Positions 1 to 7,527 of a stretch of DNA of 64,000 nucleotides are shown here, piece by piece (within the stretch, counting starts at the first letter, position 1; every line of letters starts with the position of its first letter). Source of the stretch: Staphylococcus intermedius NCTC 11048. GTDB lineage: Bacteria > Bacillota > Bacilli > Staphylococcales > Staphylococcaceae. Location: NCBI RefSeq assembly GCF_002902385.1, contig NZ_PPQH01000040.1, forward strand, positions 1 through 64,000. Direction: 5' to 3'. A program made the translations under genes and the position numbers. The notes below the pieces were generated by a model that searched no databases, was not told where the DNA came from, and saw only the letters and a program-made list of their open reading frames with translations.

Positions 1-63
1 ATTTTATAGTTATTTAATATAATAGAAATAACTGTAGAAAAGTGATAAAGGAAGGTATTGCTC

Positions 64-975
64 ATGACACAATTTGGTCCAATGGAAATCGGCCTCATTG
101 CTGCGATTGTTGTAGCAGCATTATTCTTTATTTTGTTCTTAGTGGCATTGAAAAGCAAAAAGAAAGCGAAACAAACTTATGCAACTCAATACCAAACAAA
201 ACAAGATAAATTAACACATGAACATCAAGAAGAACTTGAAAAAGTACGCATCGACAAGAAAAAAGCTGAAACACGTCATAAAGAAGAATACGAAACAATG
301 GTATCTTCTAAAAACAGAGAAATTGATGCACTGAAACTATTTTCTAAAAATCATAGTGAATATGTAACAGATATGCGTTTACTTGGTATTCGTGAGCGTT
401 TGGTCAAAGAAAAGAGAATCCGTCCAGAAGATATGCATATCATGGCGAATATCTTTTTACCGACAAATGATTTAGAGGACATCACACGTGTCAGTCATCT
501 TGTTTTAACACGCACAGGCCTTTATGTGATTGATTCAGAATTGTTAAAAGGGCATGTCTATCAAGGTATCAGTCAACAACAGTTTGCTGACAATCCAATG
601 ATGGAACAAGTGTTCAAAACGTTGAACTTAAGTCCTCAAACACCACAGACAGTTGTGTTAGATCAAAGTGAAGCAGCTCAAAATACATTATCAGTTGTGG
701 ATTACACAGACCGTTTGGCACATGTGGAAGCTTTAGCCGTGAAGTTACAGAAAGAGTTGGATTTGAAATATACACCAACACCGATTCTTTATTTCAATCC
801 ACGTCATGAAGGTGATGTTACAATATCGAATTATGCTTCTCATGGTGTGACAAAAGTCTTAGTAGGTCCGGAACAATTGAATGAGTTTTTCAATCGATTC
901 GTATTCCATGGACGTATTCAATATGATGTGAACGCTTTACAAAATATTATGGACGAAATTGAATCATTTAATTAA
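64..975 (+). CDS. Membrane-anchored coiled-coil protein with a NERD-like domain
   Basis: 303-residue protein. ATG at 64 follows AAGGAAGG by a normal distance; a TTG at 58 is less likely. One N-terminal membrane helix (about residues 8-29) is followed by a charged, probably coiled-coil stretch (30-95) and then a globular part. Residues 145-165 (HLVLTRTGLYVIDSELLKG) read like the core of the nuclease-related NERD domain, in which a hydrophobic strand ends in I-E-x-K. Here the E and K positions are D157 and E159, so nuclease activity is doubtful. Function unknown; it probably acts at the membrane with the domain in the cytoplasm. It is a single-gene unit closed by a strong terminator. Confidence 0.8.
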   Translation: MTQFGPMEIGLIAAIVVAALFFILFLVALKSKKKAKQTYATQYQTKQDKLTHEHQEELEKVRIDKKKAETRHKEEYETMVSSKNREIDALKLFSKNHSEYVTDMRLLGIRERLVKEKRIRPEDMHIMANIFLPTNDLEDITRVSHLVLTRTGLYVIDSELLKGHVYQGISQQQFADNPMMEQVFKTLNLSPQTPQTVVLDQSEAAQNTLSVVDYTDRLAHVEALAVKLQKELDLKYTPTPILYFNPRHEGDVTISNYASHGVTKVLVGPEQLNEFFNRFVFHGRIQYDVNALQNIMDEIESFN

Positions 976-1020
976 TAGATGTATTGAATGGCATTAAGAT
1001 GTTGTACGCATCTTACAAGA

Positions 1021-1052
1021 AGGGCTGGAGTCTGATCTCCGGCTCTTTTTTT
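1021..1052 (+). terminator. Rho-independent terminator of the NERD-like gene
   Basis: A 10-bp stem with two or three wobble pairs (AGGGCTGGAG against CTCCGGCTCT), a 6-base loop and a run of seven T. Confidence 0.85.
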
Positions 1053-1155
1053 GAGCAAATATAAGTATAAAGTTTCAATGCTACGGGTCATATTAATTGC
1101 GCAATAACGCTACGATTCGATACGATAAGGTGAGACGACAAAGGAGCGATGACTT

Positions 1156-1992
1156 ATGAAACATGTAACGTTTTACAATGGCAATCAAATGCCTCAAGTG
1201 GGTTTAGGTGTATTTAGAGTAGAAAATAATGATACTGCAAAAGAGGCGGTTAAACATGCGATAAAAAGTGGCTATCGTAGCATTGATACTGCGATGATTT
1301 ATCAAAATGAAGAAAAAGTAGGCGAGGGCATTCGTGAAGCATTAGCAGAAACGGATTTAACGCGTGAAGATTTATTCATTACATCAAAATTATGGCTCAC
1401 TGATTATGGTCGCGAAAATGTCGCTGCAGCATATCAAGCCTCTTTAGATCGCCTGGGACTCGACTATTTAGATTTATATTTAGTCCATTGGCCAGGATTA
1501 GATGAAGATGTGATGATTGATACGTGGAAAGGTATGGAAGATTTATATCACGATCAAAAAGTGAAAAACATTGGTGTGAGTAACTTTAATGTTGAACATT
1601 TAGATAAGTTATTAGCGGCTTCACGTATTAAACCAGTGATTAACCAAGTGGAATTCCATCCTTATTTAACGCAAAAACGTCTACGTGTTTATTTAGAAGC
1701 ACAAAATATTCAAATGGAATCTTGGTCACCATTAATGAACGCACAAATTTTAGAAGATGATACTGTGAAAAAAGTGGCTGAAGAAATAGGGAAGTCACCG
1801 GCACAAGTCATTATTCGTTGGAACATTCAGCACGGCGTTGTGACGATTCCAAAATCAACAACACCAAGCCGAATTGAAGAAAATTTGAATGTGTTCGATT
1901 TTGAACTTTCACTTGCACAAATGGAAGCATTAGATGCATTGAATGAAGATCGTCGTATTGGACCTGATCCATTACAATTCAATGGGAAGTAA
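1156..1992 (+). CDS. Aldo/keto reductase
   Basis: 278 residues, full length for the AKR5-like (2,5-diketo-D-gluconate reductase type) family. NADPH-dependent carbonyl reduction is expected; the substrate cannot be read from the sequence. The catalytic tetrad is intact: D44 and Y49 in SIDTAMIYQNE, K78 in TSKLW, H111 in LVHWPG. The C-terminal cofactor-binding segment IPKSTTPSRIEEN is also present. Start ATG 1156 follows AAGGAG. It stands alone between two terminators. Confidence 0.93.
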   Translation: MKHVTFYNGNQMPQVGLGVFRVENNDTAKEAVKHAIKSGYRSIDTAMIYQNEEKVGEGIREALAETDLTREDLFITSKLWLTDYGRENVAAAYQASLDRLGLDYLDLYLVHWPGLDEDVMIDTWKGMEDLYHDQKVKNIGVSNFNVEHLDKLLAASRIKPVINQVEFHPYLTQKRLRVYLEAQNIQMESWSPLMNAQILEDDTVKKVAEEIGKSPAQVIIRWNIQHGVVTIPKSTTPSRIEENLNVFDFELSLAQMEALDALNEDRRIGPDPLQFNGK

Positions 1993-2193
1993 TTTCTAAT
2001 GCGTCTCTCATGCAGCTTTGTACGCATTCGTCATCACTGTACCGCATGTGTCTGATCCATAGACTGAACTTTCGTAGCATTCTTGTCGGCGATACTGAGA
2101 TACTGATGATAGATGTTTAAGTTCAGCAATAGGTTGAATCATATTGCGCTGTTTTACGATTGTTGACAGTGTGTAAATATTAATTTGTAATAC

Positions 2194-2236
2194 AAAAATA
2201 GCAACGTGGCCTCACTGGCATCACGTTGCTATTTTT
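2194..2236. terminator. Bidirectional terminator between aldo/keto reductase and crcB
   Basis: A perfect 15-bp stem (AAAAATAGCAACGTG with its complement) flanked by A and T runs works on both strands. It serves the rightward reductase and the leftward crcB pair. The 190 bases between the reductase stop and this hairpin show nothing recognisable. Confidence 0.9.
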
Positions 2237-2251
2237 GTTTGATATCAATGG

Positions 2252-2599
2252 CTACAATTGCATGCCAAGAAAACAAAAAACAAAACAACCGACATATTGC
2301 AAGGTGCTATAAATGAAAAATGAGATCCACAATTTGGAATTCAACATTTGAAACAGCTCCAAAGTTAATGTCGAAAACGTCGTGAAACCGCCGAGTAGGC
2401 CTGTGACGATGAATAACTTCATATCAGGTGATAGCCACGCAAAGTGAACGCAATAACCGATACAAAATGCACCCATGAGATTGACAATAAGTGTCGCGAT
2501 AGGGAATGACGACTTGATTAAACGTGATGATGTTGCGCTAATGAGGGCACGTAAAACAGCGCCGATACCACCGCCCAATGCCACAAATAAAATATTCAA
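2252..2599 (-). CDS. crcB: Fluoride efflux channel CrcB, second subunit
   Basis: Four-helix Fluc/CrcB channel subunit exporting fluoride. Signature motifs are GGGIGAVLRA at the N-terminus and GLLGGFTTFSTLTLE in helix 3. The start is taken as TTG 2599, because AGGGGG lies at the right distance and the resulting 115 residues match the family. A longer in-frame extension has no ribosome site. The TTG overlaps the TGA of the upstream crcB (TTGA), so the two are translationally coupled. Two adjacent crcB genes are typical of heterodimeric Fluc channels in Gram-positives. Confidence 0.92.
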   Translation of the reverse strand: MNILFVALGGGIGAVLRALISATSSRLIKSSFPIATLIVNLMGAFCIGYCVHFAWLSPDMKLFIVTGLLGGFTTFSTLTLELFQMLNSKLWISFFIYSTLQYVGCFVFCFLGMQL

Positions 2600-2961
2600 G
2601 TGTGCACACCCCCTAATTTGTACCCAAAGAAACAACAGATAAGTCCTCCACAATAGCTGGACAAACCGTAGATGATTAAAGTCAACCAGTCAAACTGTTG
2701 CGCAAGTGTAACGAGTTCAAGTTGAAAAGTGGAAAATGTCGTTAACGCGCCTAAAAAACCCGTTGTCAGTCCTTGCTTGAGCTTTGGATGCTTAATGTGC
2801 CAATGCTTCAAACGTACCGTGAAATACCCCATCAAAAAGGCACCTAACAAATTTGCGATGAAGGTGCCTAGCGGTATATGATATCCAATTGTGATGAGGC
2901 TCGTCTGCCATCTTAATAGTGCACCTATGCCACCACCAAGAAAAATTAAAAAATACTTCAA
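2596..2961 (-). CDS. crcB: Fluoride efflux channel CrcB, first subunit
   Basis: 121 residues with the CrcB signatures GGGIGALLRW (residues 9-18) and GFLGALTTFSTFQLE in the third helix, where the TTFST segment lines the fluoride path. First of the two-gene crcB unit, 33 bases downstream of a small membrane protein gene and probably cotranscribed with it. No fluoride riboswitch (crcB motif) is visible in the short upstream gap or above the small gene. Confidence 0.93.
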   Translation of the reverse strand: MKYFLIFLGGGIGALLRWQTSLITIGYHIPLGTFIANLLGAFLMGYFTVRLKHWHIKHPKLKQGLTTGFLGALTTFSTFQLELVTLAQQFDWLTLIIYGLSSYCGGLICCFFGYKLGGVHT

Positions 2962-2994
2962 AATATCACCATTTCTTTTTAAAATTTCTTTATA

Positions 2995-3297
2995 TTAAAT
3001 GATGCCAAAAGTGTAAAGTGACGCAAGAAGATGTAACACTAATACGATGAGTAGTAACAATGGTTGTATTTTAGAGGCTTTATGGATCCAACTTCGACGC
3101 TCTGGTAAATGTTTAATTGATTTATCAGCATAACGAATGGCCAACAGTAAAATGACACAATTGACGATACTACATAATAAAATGAGTTTAATGATTGATG
3201 TAAAATGTGTGTTAAGCCATGGATTTTGCGTATTAAAATAGAGACTGATGAGCATTAACAACACGGATAAATAAAAATATTTCTTAGACTTAGACAT
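2995..3297 (-). CDS. Small three-helix membrane protein
   Basis: 100 residues starting MSKSKKYFYLSV. ATG 3297 has a perfect AGGAGG 6 bases upstream and is preferred over the longer form from 3330. Three hydrophobic segments (about 6-24, 35-56, 78-98) separated by a basic loop make it an integral membrane protein. I do not recognise the family. It precedes the crcB pair on the same strand at close spacing, so shared transcription is likely; any link to fluoride is only positional. Confidence 0.75.
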   Translation of the reverse strand: MSKSKKYFYLSVLLMLISLYFNTQNPWLNTHFTSIIKLILLCSIVNCVILLLAIRYADKSIKHLPERRSWIHKASKIQPLLLLIVLVLHLLASLYTFGII

Positions 3298-3449
3298 CGT
3301 ATGCCTCCTTTTCGTATCGTTTGTTATCATATCACATTTTTGCAGTCATTTGAATCTGGTTAAAAATCTTGTAAGCGTAAAAATGGCATTACAGTGATAA
3401 AAAATGTTATAACTTTAGTATGATAAAAATATCAAGGAGGCACAATTTA

Positions 3450-4160
3450 ATGGCTGATTTAAAAGTACGCGTGTTTGCTGATGGTGCAGACATCGAACAA
3501 ATGAAAAAAGCATATCAAAATAAAGAGGTAGACGGTTTCACTACAAACCCAAGCTTAATGGCAAAAGCAGGCGTGAAAGATTACGTTGAATTCGCTAAAG
3601 AAGCAGTTGAAGCGATTCCTGATGCTTCTATCTCATTCGAAGTGTTTGGCGATGACATGGAAACAATGGAAAAAGAAGCTGAAATCATCCAACAATTTGG
3701 TGAAAACATCTTCGTTAAAATTCCAGTTGTGAACACTAAAGGGGAGTCAATGATTCCACTGATTAAAAGTTTATCAGCTAAAGGCGTAAAACTTAACGTT
3801 ACAGCTGTATACACAATTGAACAAGTTAAAGAAATCACTGAAGCTGTAACTGCAGGTGTTGAAACGTATGTATCAGTATTCGCTGGTCGTATTGCCGACA
3901 CAGGTGTAGATCCAATGCCTTTAATGAAAGAATCAGTTGAAGTGACTCACAGCAAGGAAGGCGTGCAACTTTTATGGGCAAGCTGTCGTGAATTATTCAA
4001 CGTCATCCAAGCTGATGAAATTGGTGCAGACATCATTACTTGTCCTTCAGATGTTGTTAAAAAAGTATCCAACATCGGTCGTGACATCAATGAATTATCA
4101 GTAGACACTGTTCAAGGTTTCGCTAAAGATATCAAATCTTCAGGTTTGAGCATTTTATAA
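3450..4160 (+). CDS. tal: Transaldolase (fructose-6-phosphate aldolase-like class)
   Basis: 236 residues, cytosolic. Transfers dihydroxyacetone units between sedoheptulose-7-phosphate and glyceraldehyde-3-phosphate in the pentose phosphate pathway. It belongs to the short transaldolase class with Schiff-base lysine K90 in NIFVKIPVV; VDGFTTNPSL and the conserved ASCRE segment are present. ATG 3450 follows CAAGGAGG; an upstream in-frame ATG at 3420 lacks a site. Very close to S. aureus Tal as remembered. A cre-like half site (TTGTAAGCG, from 3369) lies upstream but is weak. Confidence 0.96.
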   Translation: MADLKVRVFADGADIEQMKKAYQNKEVDGFTTNPSLMAKAGVKDYVEFAKEAVEAIPDASISFEVFGDDMETMEKEAEIIQQFGENIFVKIPVVNTKGESMIPLIKSLSAKGVKLNVTAVYTIEQVKEITEAVTAGVETYVSVFAGRIADTGVDPMPLMKESVEVTHSKEGVQLLWASCRELFNVIQADEIGADIITCPSDVVKKVSNIGRDINELSVDTVQGFAKDIKSSGLSIL

Positions 4161-4192
4161 TCTGACAGTATCTCATTCATACTGATAGAATA

Positions 4193-4262
4193 AAGCACAT
4201 GAGCGTGGGCAAGAAATCTAGTCAAGTTTAGATTTTAATGCCCAGCTTCATGTGCTTTTTTG
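4193..4262 (+). terminator. Terminator after tal
   Basis: Long nested hairpin: outer stem AAGCACATGA with TCATGTGCTT, inner stems GGGC/GCCC and AAATCTA/TAGATTT, then a T run. Confidence 0.88.
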
Positions 4263-4337
4263 TGTTGAGTCGAGCTTGCAATACAGCTCGATTTTAGCTA
4301 TGCTTTGTGAAGGTAAAACGACATAAAGGAGTCTATC

Positions 4338-4787
4338 ATGCGAAAAGACGTATTTGAATATAAGGTTAAAAAAGAGCTGTGGTATCTCAATCGACGTGAA
4401 AAAAATGATTTAACACAATACTTTGAAAAGCATTCTATTGAGACATTGCAACAACAATTTTCGACACCACGACGTTTTGTGAGTCATTATTTGCAACATG
4501 AAATATTTGGAACACGTATCGTTTCATCGGGTCATTTAGTCACATCATTAGTTGGCTTGCTTGTTACGAACATTTTGTTATTAGGATTGTTTATTACTGG
4601 TATGTTGCTCAGTTTAAGTGCAGTGAATTACTTTATCCAGCCTCAAGTCAGCTTATCGATGAGTGTTGTCATTGCTATATTATTAAGTGCCATCATATTA
4701 ATGATTGTTGCTGTTTACTTCATGAAACGCGCGAATGCATTCTTCACAAAAAGATTGCTATTATATAAATTTAATAAAGTGAGTTAA
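4338..4787 (+). CDS. Two-helix membrane protein with a DUF1700/HAAS-like N-terminus
   Basis: 149 residues. The N-terminal 45 residues (LNRREKNDLTQYFEKH) resemble the helical HAAS/DUF1700 head, which usually sits before membrane segments. Two clear transmembrane helices follow (about 72-93 and 106-128) and a basic tail. Start ATG 4338 after AAGGAG. It converges with ecfX; only 2 bases separate the stops and there is no terminator between them. Function unknown. Confidence 0.75.
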   Translation: MRKDVFEYKVKKELWYLNRREKNDLTQYFEKHSIETLQQQFSTPRRFVSHYLQHEIFGTRIVSSGHLVTSLVGLLVTNILLLGLFITGMLLSLSAVNYFIQPQVSLSMSVVIAILLSAIILMIVAVYFMKRANAFFTKRLLLYKFNKVS

Positions 4788-4789
4788 AG

Positions 4790-5221
4790 CTACATTAATG
4801 CTGTGAGCAAATAAGCGTCTTTCCATTTGCGAACGAATTGATTGATAGGCATAGGGACAATGAGTGATAAGTTGTTGTAAAAATGAATGCGTGTGTTTTG
4901 TTTGTGAGACGAAACGGCAATGACTTGTGTGATATTGATATAATATTGCATCGTTGCGCGCTGTGATTGAAGCGGACATAGAATGAGTGACTTACTTAAA
5001 AATATAGGCACCATTTGATGTACTTTCAATATCTCGCTCGCAATTTTTTGTTGGGTGCGCACATCTCTTTGAAATTGATAAGCCAGTTGTTCAATAAACT
5101 GTTTCATCGACATTTGGCTCGTTTGTTGATGTGTGAGATGTTGAATGACCAATTGATAATCTACTGTTTCTGAAGATTTAATATAAAGTATGCTTTCGTA
5201 ATGTGGTTTTGATACTGTCAT
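4790..5221 (-). CDS. ecfX: ComK-like regulator next to sigS (EcfX)
   Basis: 143 residues. Identified by position: it starts 2 bases after the sigS stop on the same strand, as ecfX follows sigS in S. aureus. The second half (about 72-135) aligns by eye with the competence factor ComK: an initial P-I-x-L-S, a central YYINITQV strand, and IHFYNNLSLIVPMPINQF followed by a basic/aromatic W. The N-terminal half of ComK is shorter here. Best read as a ComK-family DNA-binding protein or a partner of SigS. Promoter targets unknown. Confidence 0.75.
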   Translation of the reverse strand: MTVSKPHYESILYIKSSETVDYQLVIQHLTHQQTSQMSMKQFIEQLAYQFQRDVRTQQKIASEILKVHQMVPIFLSKSLILCPLQSQRATMQYYINITQVIAVSSHKQNTRIHFYNNLSLIVPMPINQFVRKWKDAYLLTALM

Positions 5222-5223
5222 GG

Positions 5224-5721
5224 CTAAAATCCTTTCTTTAAATCATCTAGTGTCAAAGTTTGTTGGATATGGTGAAAGGTAGCAATTTTATATTTACGAA
5301 TCGTAGTGGCTGACACTTGCATCAACTGTTGAATTTCTTTTTGTTGATAACCTTGCAAATAAAAACGAAACCAAGTGCGATGTGTCGGCTTTAATGTTTG
5401 AACGACATCTTCAAGTAACCAATAAAGATGCGATGGCGATATCGCTTTTATTTCATGAGCAGATGCTTCAAGTGAGGTCGTTGTATACTGTTTCTGTGCT
5501 GAGCGTAATAAATCAATCAGATAATATTTCAGTTGATAATTGATATACGTCTTAAAAGATTGGTTAAAAGAGGCATCATATTTCATTGAAAGTTCCCATA
5601 ACCGTATCAATAACAATTGGAAGTATTCATCATAATTATACGAAATTTGATGCTGATGTAGTAAAAAATGTATCAATTTATAGTATTGTGCATAAAGCGT
5701 ATCAAAAACGATATGAATCAC
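5224..5721 (-). CDS. sigS: Alternative (ECF-type) sigma factor SigS
   Basis: Up to 165 residues. Residues 26-45 (ISYNYDEYFQLLLIRLWELS) match the region 2 segment of S. aureus SigS as remembered, and YQQKEIQQLMQVSATTIRKY (125-144) is the region 4 helix-turn-helix. SigS directs RNA polymerase to stress and virulence genes in S. aureus. The start is unclear: the GTG at 5721 lies inside the ribosome site AAAAGGAG (5728-5721), which is too close. The best-spaced codon is ATC at 5712, and homology also begins near there. Translationally linked to ecfX. Confidence 0.88.
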   Translation of the reverse strand: MIHIVFDTLYAQYYKLIHFLLHQHQISYNYDEYFQLLLIRLWELSMKYDASFNQSFKTYINYQLKYYLIDLLRSAQKQYTTTSLEASAHEIKAISPSHLYWLLEDVVQTLKPTHRTWFRFYLQGYQQKEIQQLMQVSATTIRKYKIATFHHIQQTLTLDDLKKGF

Positions 5722-5734
5722 TCCTTTTCTGATT

Positions 5735-5746
5735 TTGACCGGTCAA
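5735..5746. promoter_or_regulatory. Perfect 12-bp palindrome just upstream of sigS
   Basis: TTGACCGGTCAA, perfectly symmetric, lies 7 bases before the sigS ribosome site in the gap of about 190 bases between sigS and the divergent 73-residue gene. It could be an operator or a chance palindrome; the binding protein is unknown. Confidence 0.4.
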
Positions 5747-5911
5747 TGGAGTTATACCATAGCGAAATGATTGTGACATATTACTTTTTGTGCTATTTTA
5801 TGTTTAATACAAGAATTAGGCACTGTTTTACCGTTATTTTTTTGAAGAAACGATGTAAAAGTGATGAAAGAAAACATTTCGTATGTAATGAATGATTAGG
5901 GGGAGGTTATT

Positions 5912-6133
5912 ATGGATTACGAACATTTAAATTTAGAACATTTTTTTGCACGCAATGATGATTTGGACATCATTAGAGACCGTTCAGAGTTCGTCATGAT
6001 TAACAATATGACAAAAGAAATGATGTATCGCGATGGGGATGTAGAAGGTACAATCAATCTTGCACGCTATTATTATAAAAATCGCTCGCAGGCAGCAAGT
6101 TTCATAATGATGGATTATCACCGCGAAAAATAG
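5912..6133 (+). CDS. Small conserved-looking hypothetical protein
   Basis: 73 residues, acidic, without membrane segments. Includes RDGDVEGTINLARYYYKNRSQ. A very good ribosome site (GGGGGAGG, 7 bases before ATG) and a dedicated terminator directly after the stop argue that it is real. Divergent from sigS. I do not recognise the family. Confidence 0.75.
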   Translation: MDYEHLNLEHFFARNDDLDIIRDRSEFVMINNMTKEMMYRDGDVEGTINLARYYYKNRSQAASFIMMDYHREK

Positions 6134-6170
6134 TAATGAATTAGTTTACATATTCATTACTATTTTTTTA
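6125..6170 (+). terminator. Terminator of the 73-residue gene
   Basis: Stem AAATAGTAATGAAT with ATTCATTACTATTT, loop of about 10 bases, then T run; overlaps the stop codon region. Confidence 0.88.
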
Positions 6171-6290
6171 TGAATTTGTAACAAGACATGAAACCAATTG
6201 TACAGAGTCGTCTAAGGTGGTAAAATTTGAAGTCAAGCGAGTAAATTTTATTTCATGTAATAATATGAAACATTCTGAAGAGGTGTGTTT

Positions 6291-7154
6291 ATGAGAAAGC
6301 ACAAGAAAGGTTCCATTCTTGCTGTCCTTGCATCGTTAATCATTGCTGCAGCTGCAGGCTTTTTCTTTTTCAAAATGATTGAAGATCAAATATTCTTCAA
6401 AAGTGTTGATCAAGTAGAAAGAGTCGAAAAGTTAGATGTCACATTAAAAGAAGCATCTGAAAAGCAAATTGATAACTACACAAGTCAGCAAGTTTCAAAT
6501 AAAGACCATACCAATTGGCGTGACGCATCAGATTCTGAAATTCGAAATGCGATGGATAGCTCATCTTTTATGGATGATAAGCGTCAGAAATACCAATTTT
6601 TAGATTTGTCAAAATATCAAGGTATTGATAAAAATAGAATTAAGCGTATGTTGCGAAATCACCCGACATTGTTAGCACATACGGATGATTTTGTAGATGC
6701 GGCAAAAGAAAAACAAGTCAATGAAGTGTATTTGATTTCTCATGCACTTTTAGAAACCGGTTCTGTCGTTTCCGAATTGTCAAACGGTGTTGAAATTGAC
6801 GGAAAAAAATATTATAACTTTTATGGTGTTGGTGCATTAGATGAAGCGCCTGTTAAAACCGGAGCAGAATATGCGAAGAAAAAAGGTTGGGATACACCAG
6901 AGAAAGCGATTAATGGTGGTGCAGCGTTCATTCATGACCATTACTTATCCAATCCAAACCAAAACACGTTATACAGTATGAGATGGAATCCGAAAAATCC
7001 AGGTGAACATCAATATGCCACAGACATTAACTGGGCAAAAAGTAACGCAGTGATTATGGCGGATTTTTATAAAGATATGAAAACTGAAGGTAAATATTTT
7101 AACTGGTATGTATACAAAGATGATAAAAAGCATCAAAATGGTCATAACTATTAA
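6291..7154 (+). CDS. sagB: Membrane-anchored endo-beta-N-acetylglucosaminidase SagB
   Basis: 287 residues. One N-terminal membrane anchor (about 8-29), a charged linker, then a glucosaminidase (GH73/FlgJ-like) domain from about residue 100. The catalytic glutamate is E155 in LISHALLETGSV, the same number I recall for S. aureus SagB. YYNFYGVGA and the later AINGGAAFIHDHYL are family motifs. It acts outside the membrane on nascent peptidoglycan and sets glycan strand length. ATG 6291 follows AAGAGGTG; a GTG at 6285 is unlikely. Ends at a strong bidirectional terminator. Confidence 0.93.
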   Translation: MRKHKKGSILAVLASLIIAAAAGFFFFKMIEDQIFFKSVDQVERVEKLDVTLKEASEKQIDNYTSQQVSNKDHTNWRDASDSEIRNAMDSSSFMDDKRQKYQFLDLSKYQGIDKNRIKRMLRNHPTLLAHTDDFVDAAKEKQVNEVYLISHALLETGSVVSELSNGVEIDGKKYYNFYGVGALDEAPVKTGAEYAKKKGWDTPEKAINGGAAFIHDHYLSNPNQNTLYSMRWNPKNPGEHQYATDINWAKSNAVIMADFYKDMKTEGKYFNWYVYKDDKKHQNGHNY

Positions 7155-7166
7155 CCAATATTTGAA

Positions 7167-7215
7167 TAAAAAGGTTGTGTCGACACGATATATGTGTGCG
7201 ACACAACCTTTTTTG
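7167..7215. terminator. Bidirectional terminator shared by sagB and a convergent small gene
   Basis: Stem AAAAAGGTTGTGTCG with CGACACAACCTTTTTT, with A and T runs on both sides. It serves sagB from the left and the 26-codon gene at 7232-7312 from the right. Confidence 0.9.
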
Positions 7216-7231
7216 ATGCAATAGGATGAAA

Positions 7232-7312
7232 TTACTCCGCTTTATTGTTACGACCAATTACAAAAAATAATACGATAGTTGAAATGATAACTTTGATAAT
7301 CATTTTTAACAT
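7232..7312 (-). CDS. 26-residue hydrophobic membrane peptide
   Basis: Not long enough for routine gene calling. ATG 7312 has AAAGGAG 8 bases upstream. The product runs from MLKMIIKVII through a 15-residue hydrophobic helix to the charged end IGRNNKAE, and the stop lies 17 bases before a terminator that works on this strand. A single helix with lysines at one end and R-N-N-K at the other is the build of small staphylococcal membrane peptides, including type I toxins such as PepA1. No antitoxin RNA was identified. Function unknown. Confidence 0.65.
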   Translation of the reverse strand: MLKMIIKVIISTIVLFFVIGRNNKAE

Positions 7313-7527
7313 AGTATGCACTCCTTTATGCCATCAGTTTACTATTAAGATGATGACGAATCCAATTTATTGTGTATTTCATCTACAATTTGAACAACCA
7401 TTTTTCAATGTACAGTATAACGAATCAATGTGGACAAAAAATGGTGAATTGTAAAATAAAACATTATGCGGTGTCATTCAGGGTATAATAGAGGTGAATA
7501 TATTAATGAGTGTAAGGATGGTGCAAA

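Noticed and set aside
3369..3383. cre-like sequence upstream of tal
   Set aside because: The left half fits (TTGTAAGCG) but the right half lacks the C and symmetry, and no good promoter is placed around it.
5668..5895. 75-codon plus-strand reading frame overlapping the sigS start
   Set aside because: It crosses the sigS 5' end and promoter region on the other strand, has no ribosome site, and its composition is that of AT-rich intergenic DNA.
7245..7454. 69-codon plus-strand reading frame after sagB
   Set aside because: Lies opposite the better supported 26-residue gene and its upstream region; no ribosome site.
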